This document shows, one piece after another, positions 6,652-11,798 of a stretch of 11,798 nt of DNA. The translations under genes were made by a program, and so were the position numbers. Source of the DNA: Pseudomonadota bacterium (GTDB lineage Bacteria > Pseudomonadota > Alphaproteobacteria > Rhizobiales > Devosiaceae); contig JAEYYP010000174.1 in assembly GCA_023428425.1 (NCBI GenBank), positions 1-11,798 on the forward strand, read 5' to 3'. The stretch's first letter is position 1; every line of letters begins with the position of its first letter. A model generated the notes under the pieces. The model made no database searches. It had not been told where the DNA came from and worked only from the letters and a program-made list of their open reading frames with translations.

Positions 6652-7200
6652 CTACTCCCGCGCCCGCTCCAGCATGCGCTTGCAGTCCAGCAGTTCGCGC
6701 AGCACGTCGGATAACTTGTCGCGATCCGCGGCGGTGAGTCCCGCCGGCCGGGGCGCAGCTTTCGGCATCAGGCTCGCCAGCTGGAAGCCGTGCTTGTCAG
6801 CCCCACCCTGCGCCGCATCGTCAGCGTCGACCGTCGGCTCATCCGCTTCGGAATACTCGGCGTATTCGGGCTGATCCGGCTCCGGCTCGTCCACCGCCAG
6901 TGCCGTCGGTGGCAATTGCTCCACCGGCCGCCCCTCGCCTACGGCAATCACGAAACGCGGGCCCTGCTCCTTCAGGATGCGCTGCACGCCCTTGATGGTA
7001 AAACCCTGATCATACAGCAGCCGCCGGATACCCTTGAGCAGCAGCACGTCCTCCGGGCGGTAGTAGCGCCGGCCACCACCCCGCTTCAGCGGCTTGATGG
7101 TGGAGAAGCGCGTCTCCCAGAAGCGCAGCACGTGCTGCGGCAGGTCGAGCTCGTCGGCCGCTTCAGAAATCGTGCGAAAGGCGTCTGGCGACTTGTCCAA
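6652..7200 (-). CDS. MerR-family transcriptional regulator
   Basis: This 182-residue protein opens with the winged helix-turn-helix of the MerR family: RTISEAADELDLPQHVLRFW at 9-28 forms the helix-turn-helix, then the wing GGGRRYYRPEDVLLLKGIRR at 41-60 and the second helical pair with TIKGVQRILKEQG at 68-80. The middle (about 95-135) is acidic and low in complexity, and the last 25 residues form a charged helix. There is no cysteine-based metal site of the MerR/CueR kind; the only cysteine is near the C-terminus (C173). The start is a TTG at 7198-7200, giving the N-terminus MDKSPDAF that I recall as conserved in alphaproteobacterial homologues; a stop lies three codons upstream, and no ATG is available. 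It follows ihfA by 27 bases and is probably in the same operon. The target genes are unknown. Confidence 0.9.
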   Translation of the reverse strand: MDKSPDAFRTISEAADELDLPQHVLRFWETRFSTIKPLKRGGGRRYYRPEDVLLLKGIRRLLYDQGFTIKGVQRILKEQGPRFVIAVGEGRPVEQLPPTALAVDEPEPDQPEYAEYSEADEPTVDADDAAQGGADKHGFQLASLMPKAAPRPAGLTAADRDKLSDVLRELLDCKRMLERARE

Positions 7201-7227
7201 ATGGACTCACCCGGAGCTGGAAGATTC

Positions 7228-7539
7228 TTATTTTCCAGCCCGGACCATAGATTTGTTGATCTTGGACTTCAACACGTTGCTGGGTTTGAACACCAGCACC
7301 TGCCGCGGCAGGATCGGGACTTCCTCCCCGGTCTTGGGATTGCGGCCGATTCGCTCGTTCTTGGAACGCACCTGGAACGAGCCGAAGGAGCTGAGCTTCA
7401 CGTTCTGGCCCGCCACCAGCGCCTCGGCGACGAGGTCGAGCACACGCTCCACCAGTTCGGCTGACTCGGTCCGCGACAGACCGACCGCCTCGTAGACGGC
7501 CTCCGCCAGGTCCGCACGCGTCACAGTCTTCTGTGCCAT
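7228..7539 (-). CDS. ihfA: Integration host factor subunit alpha
   Basis: This 103-residue protein is the alpha subunit of IHF, the nucleoid protein that binds specific sites with its beta partner and bends DNA sharply. It acts in transcription, replication and recombination. The DNABII fold is complete: the N-terminal helical dimerisation part starts KTVTRADLAEAVYEAVGLSR, followed by KLSSFGSFQVR at 48-58 and the DNA-binding arm GRNPKTGEEVPI at 65-76, where P68 is the intercalating proline. The length and the MAQKTVTRADL start are typical of alphaproteobacterial IhfA rather than HU (about 90 residues). The ATG at 7537-7539 has GGAGGGG just upstream. It is separated from fabH by a long gap with its own candidate promoter, so it is probably expressed separately from the lipid genes, together with merR. 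Confidence 0.96.
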   Translation of the reverse strand: MAQKTVTRADLAEAVYEAVGLSRTESAELVERVLDLVAEALVAGQNVKLSSFGSFQVRSKNERIGRNPKTGEEVPILPRQVLVFKPSNVLKSKINKSMVRAGK

Positions 7540-7602
7540 ATTGCCCCTCCGATTGCCCTTGCGGACTGCTCCCGTGAGGCGCCCCCACCTACGGATGAAG
7601 AA

Positions 7603-7631
7603 ACCTTAACGCGATGACCGGGCACTGGCAA
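7603..7631 (-). promoter_or_regulatory. Candidate ihfA promoter
   Basis: On the minus strand, TTGCCA (complement at 7626-7631) is separated by 17 bases from TAAGGT (complement at 7603-7608). This is five of six and four of six against the sigma-70 consensus, at ideal spacing. Transcription would start near 7596, about 57 bases before the ihfA ATG. This is a by-eye match only. Confidence 0.4.
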
Positions 7632-7724
7632 TCTGACTTAACAATCAAAGGCTAGTGGCGGTTGGGGTGCGGAAAACGCGGCAGGAGCCCCGAAACCGGG
7701 CCGCTTGCCATCACGATCGCCGAT

Positions 7725-7740
7725 TACGCACAATTGCGTA
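7725..7740. promoter_or_regulatory. Dyad TACGCA-N4-TGCGTA
   Basis: A perfect 6-bp inverted repeat with a four-base centre, 16 bases in all, upstream of ihfA. The right arm TGCGTA recurs at 7755-7760, exactly 20 bases from 7735, placing the hexamers on the same face of the helix. It has the look of a dimeric regulator's binding site, but I cannot name the protein. Confidence 0.4.
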
Positions 7741-7744
7741 TCAC

Positions 7745-7754
7745 TTTGATCAAA
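7745..7754. promoter_or_regulatory. Palindrome TTTGATCAAA
   Basis: A perfect 10-base palindrome between the two TGCGTA copies upstream of ihfA. It contains TTGATCAA, like two overlapping Fnr/FixK half-sites, but lacks the four-base spacing of a real Fnr/FixK box, so no such role is claimed. Confidence 0.3.
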
Positions 7755-7764
7755 TGCGTAGCAT

Positions 7765-7782
7765 ATCCACCAAATGGTGGAT
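7765..7782. promoter_or_regulatory. Operator-like dyad ATCCACCA-AA-TGGTGGAT
   Basis: A perfect 8-bp inverted repeat with a two-base centre, 18 bases in all, about 135 bases upstream of the candidate ihfA promoter. The length and tight spacing suit a helix-turn-helix dimer, including MerR-type proteins, which favour dyads of about this size. Whether the merR product of this operon binds here is speculation. As RNA it could also form a short hairpin. Confidence 0.45.
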
Positions 7783-7876
7783 GACAGCATCGAGTCCCTG
7801 CCCGGATAACCCCAGTCGCCCGCATGGGCACCGAAACGCGTACGGCCGGGATTCGGGTCCTTCGGTCGGACGTAAC

Positions 7877-7908
7877 GAGGCGGCTTCCTTGTGGAGGGGG
7901 GCCGCCTC
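7877..7908 (-). terminator. Hairpin after fabH
   Basis: GAGGCGGC (7877-7884) and GCCGCCTC (7901-7908) form a perfect 8-bp GC-rich stem with a 16-base loop, starting five bases after the fabH stop codon. No U-tract follows on the minus strand, so it may be a weak or factor-assisted terminator, or a 3'-end stabiliser. Confidence 0.45.
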
Positions 7909-7912
7909 ACAT

Positions 7913-8881
7913 TCACCAGCGGATCAGCGATGCGCCCCAGGTGAAGCCGCCGCCCATCGCCTCGATCATCACCAGGTCACCCCGCTTAATGCGGCCGTCG
8001 GCGACGGCGGTGTTGAGCGCCAGTGGCACGGAGGCTGCCGAGGTATTGGCGTGCCGATCCACCGTCACCACCACCTTTTCTGGCGGCAGGCCGAGCTTCA
8101 CGCCGGCGCCGTCGATGATGCGCTTGTTGGCCTGGTGCGGCACGAACCAGTCGAGGTCATCGATGGTGTGGCCGGTATCCTCGAGCACCTTGTAGACCAC
8201 GTCAGTGATCATCCCGACGGCGTGCTTGAAGACTTCCTTGCCCTCCATCCGCACGTGGCCGACGGTTCGGGTCGAGCTCACGCCGCCATCGACATAGAGC
8301 TTGTTCCAGTGGAAGCCATCCGAGCGGAGCGCGGTCGCCAGCACGCCGCGATCCTCGCCCGGCTTGCCCATTTCCATCACCACCGCTCCGGCACCGTCGC
8401 CGAAGAGCACGCAGGTGGTGCGATCGTTCCAGTCGAGCAGCCGGCTCGCCGTTTCGGCGCCGATCACCAGCGCGCGCTTGCCCAACCCGTTCTTGAGGTA
8501 CGAGTCGGCTGTCGCCACGGCATAGACGAAGCCCGAGCACACCGCCTGGATGTCGAAGGCCGCGCCGTGATGCATGCCGAGCTTCTGCTGCACAACTGCT
8601 GCGGTCGCGGGAAACGTCATGTCGGGCGTCGTCGTCGCCACGATGATGAGGTCGATGTCCTCGGGCGTCAGCCCGGCATTCTCGAGCGCCTTGCGGCCGG
8701 CCGCCGCCGCGAGGTCCGAGGTGTTCTCGCCTTCCGCCGCGATGTGCCGCTGCTTGATGCCGGTACGCTGCTGGATCCATTCGTCCGACGTTTCAACGAT
8801 CTTGCTCAGGTCGTCATTGGTCATGACGCGAGCCGGCAAATAGGCGCCGACGCTGCGGATGATGGTTCTGCGGTCAGTCAC
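7913..8881 (-). CDS. fabH: 3-oxoacyl-ACP synthase III (KAS III)
   Basis: This 322-residue enzyme condenses an acyl-CoA starter, usually acetyl-CoA, with malonyl-ACP, the first step of type II fatty acid synthesis in the cytoplasm. The thiolase-fold catalytic triad is intact: C115 in AVCSGF, H249 in VPHQAN and N279 in HANTSA. Other landmarks are the N-terminal SVGAYLPARVMTNDDL (10-25), DEWIQQRTGI (33-42), LFGDGAGAVV (159-168) and the glycine-rich GGGFTWGA near the C-terminus (310-317). The length is normal. It begins with GTG at 8879-8881, overlapping the plsX stop as GTGA, which implies translational coupling with plsX. A GC-rich hairpin lies just after the gene. Confidence 0.97.
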   Translation of the reverse strand: MTDRRTIIRSVGAYLPARVMTNDDLSKIVETSDEWIQQRTGIKQRHIAAEGENTSDLAAAAGRKALENAGLTPEDIDLIIVATTTPDMTFPATAAVVQQKLGMHHGAAFDIQAVCSGFVYAVATADSYLKNGLGKRALVIGAETASRLLDWNDRTTCVLFGDGAGAVVMEMGKPGEDRGVLATALRSDGFHWNKLYVDGGVSSTRTVGHVRMEGKEVFKHAVGMITDVVYKVLEDTGHTIDDLDWFVPHQANKRIIDGAGVKLGLPPEKVVVTVDRHANTSAASVPLALNTAVADGRIKRGDLVMIEAMGGGFTWGASLIRW

Positions 8882-9954
8882 GCGGGTTTCGCCTCTATCT
8901 CTTGCACCGGCGCTTCGGTCGGCGCGGCGTTCAGTGTGGGGAAGCGGCGCATGCCCTCGGCGATCTTGTCCATCACCTTGTTGCGGGCAATCTCGTAGCC
9001 GAGGCCGAGGGCTCCCTTGAAGCCCACTTCATCGGTGCCGCCATGCGATTTGATCACCGGGCCGTTGAGCCCGAGGAACACGCCGCCATTGATGTTGCGG
9101 GGGTCGAGCTTGCGCCGCAGCGCCTGCAGCGCCTGCCCGGCTATGGCAGCGCCGAGCATCGACACGAGGTCCGCCTTCAGCGCGTCACGGATGTAGCTGC
9201 CCACCTGCCGGGCCGTACCCTCGGCGGTCTTGAGCGCGATATTGCCGGCAAAGCCCTCGGTCACCACCACATCGACGGTGCCCTTGCCGATATCGTCGCC
9301 CTCGACGAAGCCATGGTAGATGAACCCCGATCCGGAGGCCGCCGTCAGGATCTGCGCTGCCTCCTTCACCTCGTCGAGCCCCTTCATTTCCTCGGTGCCG
9401 ACATTCAGCAGTCCGACCGTCGGCAGTTCCTGGTCGAACAACGCCCGGGCCAGGGCCGCACCGAGAATCGAGAAATCGGTAAGTTGCTTGGCGTCGCCGC
9501 CGATCGTCGCGCCCACGTCGAGCACGATGATGTCGGTCCGCAGCGTCGGCCAGATCGCCGCGATCCCCGGCCGAGAAATACCCTCGATCGGCCTGAGGCA
9601 AAAGGTCGACATCGCCATCAGCGCGCCGGTATTACCGCCTGAGATGGCGAAATCCGCCTCGCCGTCCTTCACCGATTGCAGCGCCGCCCACATCGACGAA
9701 GTGCCTCGCCCCTTGCGCAGGGCCTGGCTCGGCTTGTCCTGCATCGAGATGACCGTTTCCGCATGAACGATCTGGCTCAGCGGCTTGATTTCCGGGCAGG
9801 TGTCGAGCAGCGGCGCGATCTCCGCCTCGCGGCCGTGGAAGATGTAGCGGACATTCTTGCGTTCCTTCCAGAACAGCCGTGCCCCCTCCACCGCCACGCG
9901 GGGGCCCTTGTCGCCGCCCATGGCGTCGACAGAGATGCGGATAACGTCACTCAT
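8878..9954 (-). CDS. plsX: Phosphate acyltransferase PlsX
   Basis: This 358-residue enzyme makes acyl-phosphate from acyl-ACP and phosphate; PlsY then uses acyl-phosphate to acylate glycerol-3-phosphate, the first committed step of phospholipid synthesis in most bacteria. It is a peripheral inner-membrane protein. The family signatures are DAMGGDKGP at 10-18, SGGNTGALMA at 105-114, LDVGAT at 145-150, VTEGFAGNIALK at 231-242 and a C-terminal GLNGPVIKSHGG at 295-306. A hydrophobic stretch around 263-278 corresponds to the region implicated in membrane contact. The ATG at 9952-9954 gives the standard N-terminus with GGAACG just upstream. It is 89 bases downstream of the DUF177 gene and overlaps fabH by four bases. 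The last 15 residues are a variable, charged tail. Confidence 0.97.
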   Translation of the reverse strand: MSDVIRISVDAMGGDKGPRVAVEGARLFWKERKNVRYIFHGREAEIAPLLDTCPEIKPLSQIVHAETVISMQDKPSQALRKGRGTSSMWAALQSVKDGEADFAISGGNTGALMAMSTFCLRPIEGISRPGIAAIWPTLRTDIIVLDVGATIGGDAKQLTDFSILGAALARALFDQELPTVGLLNVGTEEMKGLDEVKEAAQILTAASGSGFIYHGFVEGDDIGKGTVDVVVTEGFAGNIALKTAEGTARQVGSYIRDALKADLVSMLGAAIAGQALQALRRKLDPRNINGGVFLGLNGPVIKSHGGTDEVGFKGALGLGYEIARNKVMDKIAEGMRRFPTLNAAPTEAPVQEIEAKPA

Positions 9955-10043
9955 CGCCGTTCCAGCGCCCCGCAGCGGAGCGTCGCCAATCTAACCGTTC
10001 GTATTGCCCGCACAAGCCTGCGAGGTGTGGCGGAGATGGGGCG

Positions 10044-10595
10044 TCAGCCCTTGTCTTCGCCGATCTTCAGCGCCTTGAGCCCGGCAAACGGGGAATCGTC
10101 CTCGTCGTCCTCGTCACCGGCAATGCCGACGCTTTCGCCCTCGAGCCGGGGATACGGGTCGACACCGAGCGCGAGCGTCTCGATGATCAGGTCGCTCAGG
10201 TCGGCCTCGTTGCCCTCGAAATGGTCGGGGACATCGTCGCCCTCGAGGTCGACGAACACTTCCGCATCGGCCTTGCCCGCATAGGCTTTCTCGCCACCCG
10301 GCAGGAAAATCCGGTCGATGGCTTCCTCGATATCCTCGGTGACTGGCTCCAGCGACACCACGCTAGGCTGCGTGACCAGCGCCCGCAACTGCCCGGTCAC
10401 CCTTATGCCGCCGCGGAACCGCACCGCATGCAGCTTGACCTGGAGACGGTCCACCGCCGTCACCTCGATCTGCGCGGCGATCGCCTCGCGGGTGCCCCGC
10501 TCCACCGTGAGGTCGATGTCGCGCCCGCTCGCCGGCATCGAATCGAGTCGGATCGATGCGTCAGGGACGATAATTCTCTCGACACCGTCCCTCAT
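10044..10595 (-). CDS. DUF177 (YceD-like) protein
   Basis: This 183-residue protein carries the DUF177/YceD pattern: a beta-rich N-terminal half with IRVTGQLRALVTQPSVVSLE (64-83), then acidic residues, the family's best-kept segment ending in LALGVDPYPR (141-150) and the C-terminal motif FAGLKALK (170-177). In gammaproteobacteria YceD is encoded beside rpmF and plsX and has been linked to 23S rRNA/50S biogenesis; plants use a relative for chloroplast 23S rRNA. No rpmF is seen here between it and plsX. There is no cysteine in the protein at all. A run DEDDEDDS at 161-168 makes the C-terminus very acidic. The ATG at 10593-10595 overlaps the preceding stop as ATGA, indicating coupling to the upstream chaperone gene. 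The family is firm; the function is inferred from relatives. Confidence 0.9.
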   Translation of the reverse strand: MRDGVERIIVPDASIRLDSMPASGRDIDLTVERGTREAIAAQIEVTAVDRLQVKLHAVRFRGGIRVTGQLRALVTQPSVVSLEPVTEDIEEAIDRIFLPGGEKAYAGKADAEVFVDLEGDDVPDHFEGNEADLSDLIIETLALGVDPYPRLEGESVGIAGDEDDEDDSPFAGLKALKIGEDKG

Positions 10596-11116
10596 GCCGC
10601 TTCACCCATCACCACGCGGCCGCCGATCATCGCGTCCACCGCCTGTCGCTCCAGCTTGGCATACTCGCTTTCCAGGTAGTCGGCCAACGCCACGACGTCG
10701 GCATGTTCCCGGTCGGCGAACAGGTTGCGCCGCAGCGCCGCCTCCACTTCGGCCCGATCGCCACGGGCCATCGCTTCGTTGACCTTGGTGGTCAGCCCGT
10801 AGAACAGGTTGCCCATGTCGCGGATCTTCTTGGGCACGCTCAGGTCGCTTGCCCCCATCTCGCGCAGGTTCCGGTCCATGTCCTTGAAGAACAGGTCGAA
10901 AAGCGCCTGCGAGAACTCTGTCGCGGCCTTGCTTTGCCCGCCGAGTCGGCGGAACACCAGTCCCATGTGCAGACTCAGGACGTCAAACCGGCCGGTAACC
11001 GTGTCTGGCACGCCCCACTGGGCATAGAAAACCGGTTGCCGGGATTGCGCCACAATAGCGCGATAGACGGCATGGACTGCTTCGGGGTCAGGGGATTTCT
11101 TGAACAGATTCAACAT
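10592..11116 (-). CDS. Ubiquinol-cytochrome c chaperone (CBP3-like)
   Basis: This 174-residue helical protein belongs to the ubiquinol-cytochrome c chaperone family, related to mitochondrial Cbp3/UQCC1, which helps assembly of the cytochrome bc1 complex (respiratory complex III). The typical segments are VPDTVTGRFDVLSLHM (36-51), a helical stretch with FSQALFDLFFKDMDRNLREM (68-87) and VPKKIRDMGNLFYG (94-107). It has no signal peptide, as expected for a factor acting on the cytoplasmic or membrane face. The ATG at 11114-11116 has GGAGG nine bases upstream. It is the first gene of the minus-strand block and is divergent from bamE, with 163 bases between the two starts. Its stop overlaps the DUF177 start. 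The family call is strong; the bacterial role is inferred by homology. Confidence 0.92.
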   Translation of the reverse strand: MLNLFKKSPDPEAVHAVYRAIVAQSRQPVFYAQWGVPDTVTGRFDVLSLHMGLVFRRLGGQSKAATEFSQALFDLFFKDMDRNLREMGASDLSVPKKIRDMGNLFYGLTTKVNEAMARGDRAEVEAALRRNLFADREHADVVALADYLESEYAKLERQAVDAMIGGRVVMGEAA

Positions 11117-11192
11117 CGTCGTCGGGCCTCCGGCATCGAACGGAGAAGGGCTTGGCGACGGCGTCGAATGGTTGCGCGGGATGGTCCCGTGC

Positions 11193-11222
11193 TTGCCATA
11201 TGAAGCTCGGGGCAGCTAATAG
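11193..11222 (+). promoter_or_regulatory. Candidate bamE promoter
   Basis: TTGCCA at 11193-11198 and TAATAG at 11217-11222 are separated by 18 bases, giving a plausible sigma-70-type promoter with a leader of about 50 bases before the bamE ATG. The -10 element overlaps the first copy of TAATAGTC. Confidence 0.35.
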
Positions 11223-11254
11223 TCCCCCGGCCGGCCAAGGCCGTGGTAATAGTC
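11217..11254. repeat. Two direct copies of TAATAGTC
   Basis: TAATAGTC occurs at 11217-11224 and 11247-11254, exactly 30 bases apart, so both copies face the same side of the helix. The first overlaps the candidate bamE -10 box and the second overlaps the candidate -10 box of the divergent chaperone gene. A palindromic CCGGCCGG patch lies between them. Confidence 0.4.
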
Positions 11255-11275
11255 GACAGAGATCGGGAAAGTCAA
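11246..11275 (-). promoter_or_regulatory. Candidate promoter of the chaperone-DUF177-plsX-fabH run
   Basis: On the minus strand, TTGACT (complement at 11270-11275) and TATTAC (complement at 11246-11251) are separated by 18 bases. Transcription would begin near 11239, leaving a leader of about 120 bases. It overlaps the leader of bamE on the other strand, so the two promoters fire across each other. Confidence 0.4.
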
Positions 11276-11279
11276 ACTT

Positions 11280-11729
11280 ATGAGCCTTAGCGCCGCACTC
11301 CGTTTCGCCTCCCCGATCGCCGCGGCCCTCGTGCTCTCGCTGACCTTGTCCGCCTGCTCGTCGGGCTTGAGCCTGGTGCAGAACAAGCAGCGCGGCTACG
11401 ACATCTCCGAAGACGACGTGAAGCAGATCCGCCCCGGCCAGTCCGCCGCGCTGGTCACCACCGTCCTCGGCTCGCCGCAGTCGGTCAACACGTTCGCCAG
11501 CGAGACCGCCTGGATCTATGTCGGCGAGAAGGTGCAGCAGACCGCGTTCGGCATGGAGCTCTCCAAGCAGCGCACGGTGCTGGTCATCTACTTCGACAAG
11601 AAGGGCAAGGTCACCGACATGGAGCGCCTCGGCGTCGCCGACGGCAAGTCTTTCCAGATCGACTCGCGCCGCACCCCGTCCTTCGGGCAGGACCGCAGCT
11701 TCATCGAGTCGATCATCAGCTCGATCTAG
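11280..11729 (+). CDS. bamE: Outer membrane assembly lipoprotein BamE (SmpA/OmlA)
   Basis: This 149-residue protein is the BamE subunit of the BAM complex, which folds beta-barrel proteins into the outer membrane. It has a lipoprotein signal peptide: basic R8, a hydrophobic core of about 15 residues and the lipobox LSAC with the acylated cysteine at C26. The mature part has the SmpA/OmlA fold signatures: RGYDISEDDVKQIRPGQS (38-55), VLGSPQSVNTF (62-72), ETAWIYVGEKV (75-85) and a strand VLVIYFDKKGKVTDME (99-114). The residue after the cysteine is serine, consistent with outer membrane sorting. The ATG at 11280 is chosen because it gives a proper signal peptide; the Shine-Dalgarno (GGGAAAG, about nine bases upstream) is only fair. 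It is divergent from the chaperone block. Confidence 0.93.
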   Translation: MSLSAALRFASPIAAALVLSLTLSACSSGLSLVQNKQRGYDISEDDVKQIRPGQSAALVTTVLGSPQSVNTFASETAWIYVGEKVQQTAFGMELSKQRTVLVIYFDKKGKVTDMERLGVADGKSFQIDSRRTPSFGQDRSFIESIISSI

Positions 11730-11743
11730 GCCGAGCGCATCGG

Positions 11744-11785
11744 CTGACGCCGTCAGGCCGGCTTCGCGGACCGGTTCGGCGTCAG
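11744..11785. terminator. Inverted repeat after bamE
   Basis: CTGACGCC (11744-11751) and GGCGTCAG (11778-11785) can form an 8-bp stem, with smaller nested stems such as CTGACG-C-CGTCAG inside. It starts 14 bases after the bamE stop. No U-tract is visible before the window ends, so a terminator role is likely from position but not proven; it could serve a convergent gene beyond the edge as well. Confidence 0.4.
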
Positions 11786-11798
11786 GCTGCCCCAGGCC

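Larger units (their letters stand above)
7540..7912. other. 373-base intergenic region between fabH and ihfA
   Basis: No gene is visible on either strand. From the fabH end it holds a GC-rich hairpin (7877-7908), then a patch with three perfect dyads (7725-7782), then a candidate minus-strand promoter (7603-7631) and the ihfA ribosome binding site. The centre is noticeably richer in AT than the flanking genes. It is best read as the end of the plsX-fabH transcript and the regulatory region of ihfA-merR. Confidence 0.7.

Noticed and set aside
7745..7754. Fnr/FixK box upstream of ihfA
   Set aside because: The half-sites TTGAT and ATCAA overlap instead of being four bases apart, so the standard box is not present.
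7655..8998. Open frame of 447 codons on + across fabH
   Set aside because: It is antisense to fabH, whose catalytic triad and family motifs are intact, and its His/Arg/Ala-rich product has no recognisable domain.

Overview
The window reads as GC-rich chromosomal DNA of an alphaproteobacterium, most likely of the order Hyphomicrobiales (Rhizobiales); a Devosia-like genus is a guess from the look of the proteins, not something shown. The strongest evidence is the right half: a BamE/OmlA lipoprotein gene on + faces a minus-strand run of ubiquinol-cytochrome c chaperone, DUF177 (YceD-like) protein, plsX, fabH, ihfA and a MerR-type regulator. To my knowledge this housekeeping block is characteristic of that group.

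Layout from left to right. (1) 1-324 is the 3' end of a small cyclic-nucleotide-binding (CNMP) domain protein on +. (2) 364-2438 holds three minus-strand genes: a 74-residue unknown protein, a metallophosphoesterase, and an aminoglycoside-phosphotransferase-fold kinase. They lie downstream of a tRNA-Pro(GGG) gene at 2483-2559. (3) 2560-3032 is mostly non-coding, with one plausible 61-residue basic protein. (4) 3033-3475 is a second CNMP protein on the minus strand, broken by a one-base deletion in a run of four A's on + (T's on the coding strand). (5) A YbaK-type Cys-tRNA(Pro) deacylase on minus is divergent from a membrane-anchored GGDEF-EAL protein with both catalytic sites intact. (6) A small YnfA-family membrane protein converges on the MerR gene. 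(7) 6652-11116 is the minus-strand housekeeping block. (8) bamE closes the window.

In the housekeeping block, PlsX and FabH start phospholipid and fatty acid synthesis and are coupled by a GTGA overlap. The DUF177 gene and the bc1-assembly chaperone overlap by ATGA. ihfA and merR are separated from fabH by a 373-base gap holding a hairpin, several perfect dyads and a candidate promoter, so they probably form their own transcription unit. The bamE/chaperone divergent region holds back-to-back candidate promoters.

I found no mobile element, CRISPR array, phage or defence system. The window looks like ordinary core genome. The points that merit a second look are the frameshifted CNMP gene and its intact relative, the cluster of dyads upstream of ihfA, the small TTG-started protein, and repeats in the bamE promoter region.
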